16,411 bases of DNA from Selenomonadaceae bacterium UBA3796 (GTDB taxonomy: Bacteria > Bacillota > Negativicutes > Selenomonadales > Selenomonadaceae): the NCBI GenBank assembly GCA_002369175.1, contig DFES01000121.1, forward strand, positions 1 through 16,411. The letters are read 5' to 3'. Below the pieces are notes generated by a model. It did no database searches. It was not told where the DNA came from and was given only the letters and a program-made list of their open reading frames with translations. Position 1 is the first letter of the stretch. Every line of letters starts with the position of its first letter. Made by a program: the position numbers and the translations under genes. This document shows, in pieces, positions 15,935 through 16,411 of this stretch.

Positions 15935-16411
15935 TTACTTATCCTTGTCTCGCCTCAGGACAATGGCGCTGCGGGCAGGAATATAGAGCTTGAGCCATTC
16001 CTTGTGCTCGCCTTCGTAGAGGCCGTCGAAGTTGGTGAGATGGGTGATGCTGTCATCGTTGAGGCCGTTGCCGCCAAACTTCGGCGCATCGGTGTTGAGC
16101 ACCACATTGTATTCTCCCGGAGGAACCAGGAAGCCGTAGTCCGTAAAGGAACGGGTGGGGGAGAAGTTGAAGACGAATATGAGGTTGCCCCTCATGTAGG
16201 CGAGGATCTGATCCCCATCGTTATGCCAGATCTCAATGATGGGAAGCTCCTGGAAGTTCTCGATGCTCTTGAAGCAGGCAAGCATTTCCCTATCGAAATC
16301 CCCCAGGAAATGATAGCAGAGATTCTTGTCATCCACCAGATGCCACTGCCTGCGGGCATATTTGTAGCTCCAGCCGTTGCCCTCCCGCGGGAAGTCGATC
16401 CATTCCGGATG
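15935..16411 (-). CDS. glgB: 1,4-alpha-glucan branching enzyme, C-terminal part (eukaryote-like)
   Basis: Only the last 158 residues are inside the window; the frame is open to the right edge. The enzyme creates alpha-1,6 branches in glycogen. The first visible residues, HPEWIDFPREGNGWSYKYARRQ, are a hallmark near the end of the catalytic barrel, in the sequence after the catalytic residues. The rest is the all-beta C-terminal domain (LIFVFNFSPTRSFTDYGF, then PGEYNVVLNTDAPKFGG, ending LYIPARSAIVLRR). Both segments resemble human and plant branching enzymes more than E. coli GlgB, suggesting the eukaryote-type subfamily (GH13_8). The catalytic residues themselves lie outside the window. It reads toward the sbcDC unit but is separated from it by a hairpin. 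Confidence 0.93.
   Translation of the reverse strand, partial: HPEWIDFPREGNGWSYKYARRQWHLVDDKNLCYHFLGDFDREMLACFKSIENFQELPIIEIWHNDGDQILAYMRGNLIFVFNFSPTRSFTDYGFLVPPGEYNVVLNTDAPKFGGNGLNDDSITHLTNFDGLYEGEHKEWLKLYIPARSAIVLRRDKDK

Noticed and set aside
1..16411. CRISPR arrays, tRNA or rRNA genes, insertion sequences
   Set aside because: No regularly spaced repeats, no cloverleaf or rRNA-like sequence and no transposase-like protein were seen on reading both strands.

Overview
The window is GC-rich bacterial DNA, by eye in the mid-50s percent G+C with strong C/G preference at third codon positions. It looks like a Firmicutes-type genome: AGGAGG-like ribosome sites, sigma-70-like promoters and tightly packed operons. 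A eukaryote-like glycogen branching enzyme, larB, and the purB-purA and sbcD-sbcC pairs would fit an anaerobic diderm Firmicute such as the Negativicutes/Selenomonas group. That taxonomic guess is inference from memory, not a search result.

Left region (1-7101, + strand): a three-gene operon whose products match the DUF2397/TIGR02677, DUF2398/TIGR02678 and TIGR02680 families in canonical order. These are JetA, JetB and JetC of a type II Wadjet anti-plasmid system, a MukFEB/MksFEB-like SMC complex. The operon has a good promoter (80-108), near-overlapping genes and a perfect 21-bp hairpin directly after the jetC stop codon. The fourth gene, jetD (DUF2399/DUF3323 Toprim nuclease), normally follows jetC. 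It is not here; the next gene is housekeeping purA on the other strand. This is the most interesting point in the window.

Middle region (7101-10800): purB-purA form a minus-strand operon for the last steps of AMP synthesis. Its roughly 135-nt leader contains two hairpins, each followed by a T-run, and looks like an attenuator. Divergent from it is larB, which acts in synthesis of the nickel-pincer cofactor of lactate racemase-type enzymes. It has a near-consensus promoter whose spacer holds a 10-bp palindrome. No other lar gene is present. The 310 bases between purB and larB hold only these control elements.

Right region (10804-16411, minus strand): a small membrane-anchored protein resembling DUF2939, then sbcD and sbcC (Mre11/Rad50-type nuclease), in one tight operon. 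Upstream of it, beyond a 16-bp hairpin, is the 3' end of a glycogen branching enzyme that runs off the right edge. Its C-terminal sequence resembles the eukaryotic branch of the family rather than the E. coli branch.

The jet genes share the base composition of their neighbours, so there is no compositional sign of very recent transfer. Only the first ~150 bases are noticeably more AT-rich.
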